The notes under the pieces: generated by a model
The model's database searches: none
The model's input: the letters and a program-made list of their open reading frames with translations, nothing else
What the model was told of the DNA's origin: nothing
Program-made: the position numbers and the translations under genes
In this document: piece after piece, positions 6,228 through 6,943 of the stretch
Layout of the letters: the number at the start of each line of letters is the position of its first letter
Numbering within the stretch: position 1 is the stretch's first letter
Origin: JBLHGU01 sp047615875
GTDB lineage: Bacteria; Pseudomonadota; Gammaproteobacteria; Arenicellales; CAJQKF01
Assembly (NCBI GenBank): GCA_047615875.1
Contig: JBLHGU010000263.1
Location: 1-6,943 of the forward strand
DNA: 6,943 bases
Reading direction: 5' to 3'

Positions 6228-6674
6228 TTACTCCGCCATCGCAAAGTCAAAGGGGACTTGCTGATGCATATAAAATTGGCAAGGTGTATTGGATACACAA
6301 GCTGTCGAATGAACTTGTCCAGCAGGGACGAACCAGTAGGAGCCAGCCCCCATTTCCTTGGCCTTTCCGGTTTGGCCTTGCATAGGATTCGTTATTTTAC
6401 CTTCAATAACCGCCGCGTGATATGAATGCGAGTGTATATGCAGAGGTGTTTCAAAATTACCAGGAAACTTCCCGAGGGTTCCATGATCGGATTTAAAGGT
6501 GTCGCCATATGCCATACCAAATTCGATAGGCGCACCATCCATCGGTTAAAAATAGTCAATGTCGCTTGAGGCTTTAAACACCGCTGACTTACTTTGGTCA
6601 TTATTAGTCAACTGGCGACCTGAACACCCGATAGTGATTGAAATGAGTAACAGCACTAAAACTATCTTTTTCAT
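6228..6674 (-). pseudogene. DUF4437-like cupin lipoprotein gene interrupted by a nonsense codon
   Basis: From the ATG at 6672-6674, with AGAGGG 8 nt upstream, the frame encodes MKKIVLVLLLISITIGCSG, a signal peptide with a lipoprotein-like Cys17 (the lipobox TIGC is imperfect). Codon 43 is TAA (6546-6548), in the context DYF*PMDGAP; an A-to-T change in a Lys codon would explain it. The same frame continues to TAA 6228-6230, giving 148 codons in all. The rest is a single cupin barrel: motif 1 FETPLHIHSHSYHAAVIEG (about residues 74-92, with a His cluster for metal) and motif 2 GSYWFVPAGQVH (111-122). It resembles DUF4437 proteins; enzymatic function is unknown. Translation could restart at ATG 6540-6542 (codon 45), giving 104 residues without the export signal, but no ribosome site is visible there. 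Read as annotated it is a recent pseudogene, unless the stop is a sequencing error or is read through. Confidence 0.75.
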
Positions 6675-6682
6675 CGTTAAGT

Positions 6683-6688
6683 CCCTCT
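6683..6688 (-). promoter_or_regulatory. Ribosome binding site of the cupin lipoprotein gene
   Basis: The minus strand reads AGAGGG, 8 nt before the ATG at 6672-6674. This supports the upstream, signal-peptide start as the true ancestral start, rather than the internal ATG at 6540-6542. Confidence 0.65.
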
Positions 6689-6695
6689 TGTTTTT

Positions 6696-6743
6696 GGTTA
6701 TGATTTGAGAGAACAAAACTACTGCTAAATGATAGTCATAACC
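6696..6743. promoter_or_regulatory. Spaced inverted repeat upstream of the cupin gene
   Basis: GGTTATGA at 6696-6703 and its exact complement TCATAACC at 6736-6743 are separated by 32 nt, just upstream of the ribosome site. They may be half-sites for a regulator. Chance is not excluded. Confidence 0.3.
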
Positions 6744-6832
6744 ATGGCTTGATGTTCAGTGGTCATTGCTAATCGTGCAGAAAATGTTAAGAGTTTGATA
6801 AACAATCAATAAAGGGCACGATCTGTCTCGCA

Positions 6833-6943
6833 GTAGGAACGCCGGTTACCCGGCGCCCCCTGCACAGTCCCGGACGTGCGGTTTTCCCGCATCCGGTTCT
6901 TCGGTTGCACTCGCTTTCGTGCAAGGCTGAGTTATTAGGCCAA
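6833..6943 (-). mobile_element. 3' end of a group II intron-like element (domains V and VI)
   Basis: On the minus strand, 6899-6867 folds like group II domain V: CCGGA/TCCGG lower stem, a 2-nt CG bulge, TGCGG/CCGCA upper stem and a GAAAA loop, 33 nt in all. Then follows a domain-VI-like hairpin with core GCCGG-gtaa-CCGGC (6854-6841), ending GTTCCTAC, so the intron 3' end may be at 6833. Before domain V is a TTGCAC/GTGCAA stem (6905-6924) that could close domain IV. The usual catalytic AGC at the start of domain V is AAC here, and no bulged branch-point A is obvious. The rest of the element, with any reverse transcriptase, would lie beyond the right edge. It could be a decayed or divergent intron. 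Confidence 0.55.

Noticed and set aside
6392..6601. Minus-strand 69-codon frame overlapping the cupin start
   Set aside because: It is in a different frame from the cupin and signal peptide, which together explain the region and have a ribosome site.
2272..6674. A new signalling operon of cyclase, AraC regulator and cupin
   Set aside because: The genes share a strand, but a 484-nt gap separates AraC from the cyclase and the cupin is interrupted. Nothing in the sequence shows that they work together.
1..6943. CRISPR array, tRNA or rRNA genes, phage attachment site
   Set aside because: No regularly spaced repeats, no cloverleaf with CCA-type ends and no rRNA-like text were seen on either strand.

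Overview
The window looks like an accessory, mobile-element-scarred stretch of a gammaproteobacterial chromosome. Base composition is moderate, the insertion-sequence (IS) families are typical of Gammaproteobacteria, and a c-di-GMP signalling protein is present. This placement is inferred from protein style only. All convincing genes read on the minus strand except one reverse-transcriptase remnant.

Layout, left to right. (1) Positions 1-1086 hold a decayed IS91-family transposase (minus), cut by the window edge. It carries a nonsense codon and three short insertions, each with a small hairpin. (2) Positions 1166-1485 hold the remnant of a YMDD-type reverse transcriptase (plus). (3) From about 1491 to 1980 lies a truncated IS3-family element (minus): one IS end, orfA with an internal stop, and the first part of orfB. 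(4) Positions 1981-2271 have no intact gene, but contain a 54-nt relic (2195-2248) of a cupin gene resembling the one at the right of the window. (5) Positions 2272-4677 encode an intact membrane-bound CHASE-PAS-PAS-GGDEF diguanylate cyclase (minus). (6) Positions 4678-5161 have no recognisable gene. (7) Positions 5162-6124 encode an AraC-family regulator with an N-terminal cupin-like domain (minus). (8) Positions 6228-6674 are a DUF4437-like cupin gene (minus) that begins with a lipoprotein-like signal but has an in-frame TAA at codon 43. (9) From about 6833 to the right edge is a sequence folding like group II intron domains V and VI (minus), whose body would lie beyond the window.

Only the diguanylate cyclase and the AraC regulator appear intact. 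The cyclase should make c-di-GMP in response to a periplasmic ligand (CHASE) and cytosolic cues (PAS). The AraC gene lies 103 nt downstream of the cupin gene on the same strand, separated by two strong overlapping hairpins; a functional link between them is plausible but unproven. I did not find a convincing new multi-gene system. The most unusual signals are the hairpin-bearing insertions in the IS91 gene, the cupin relic 4 kb from its relative, the nonsense codon separating the cupin from its export signal, and the overlapping hairpins before the AraC gene.
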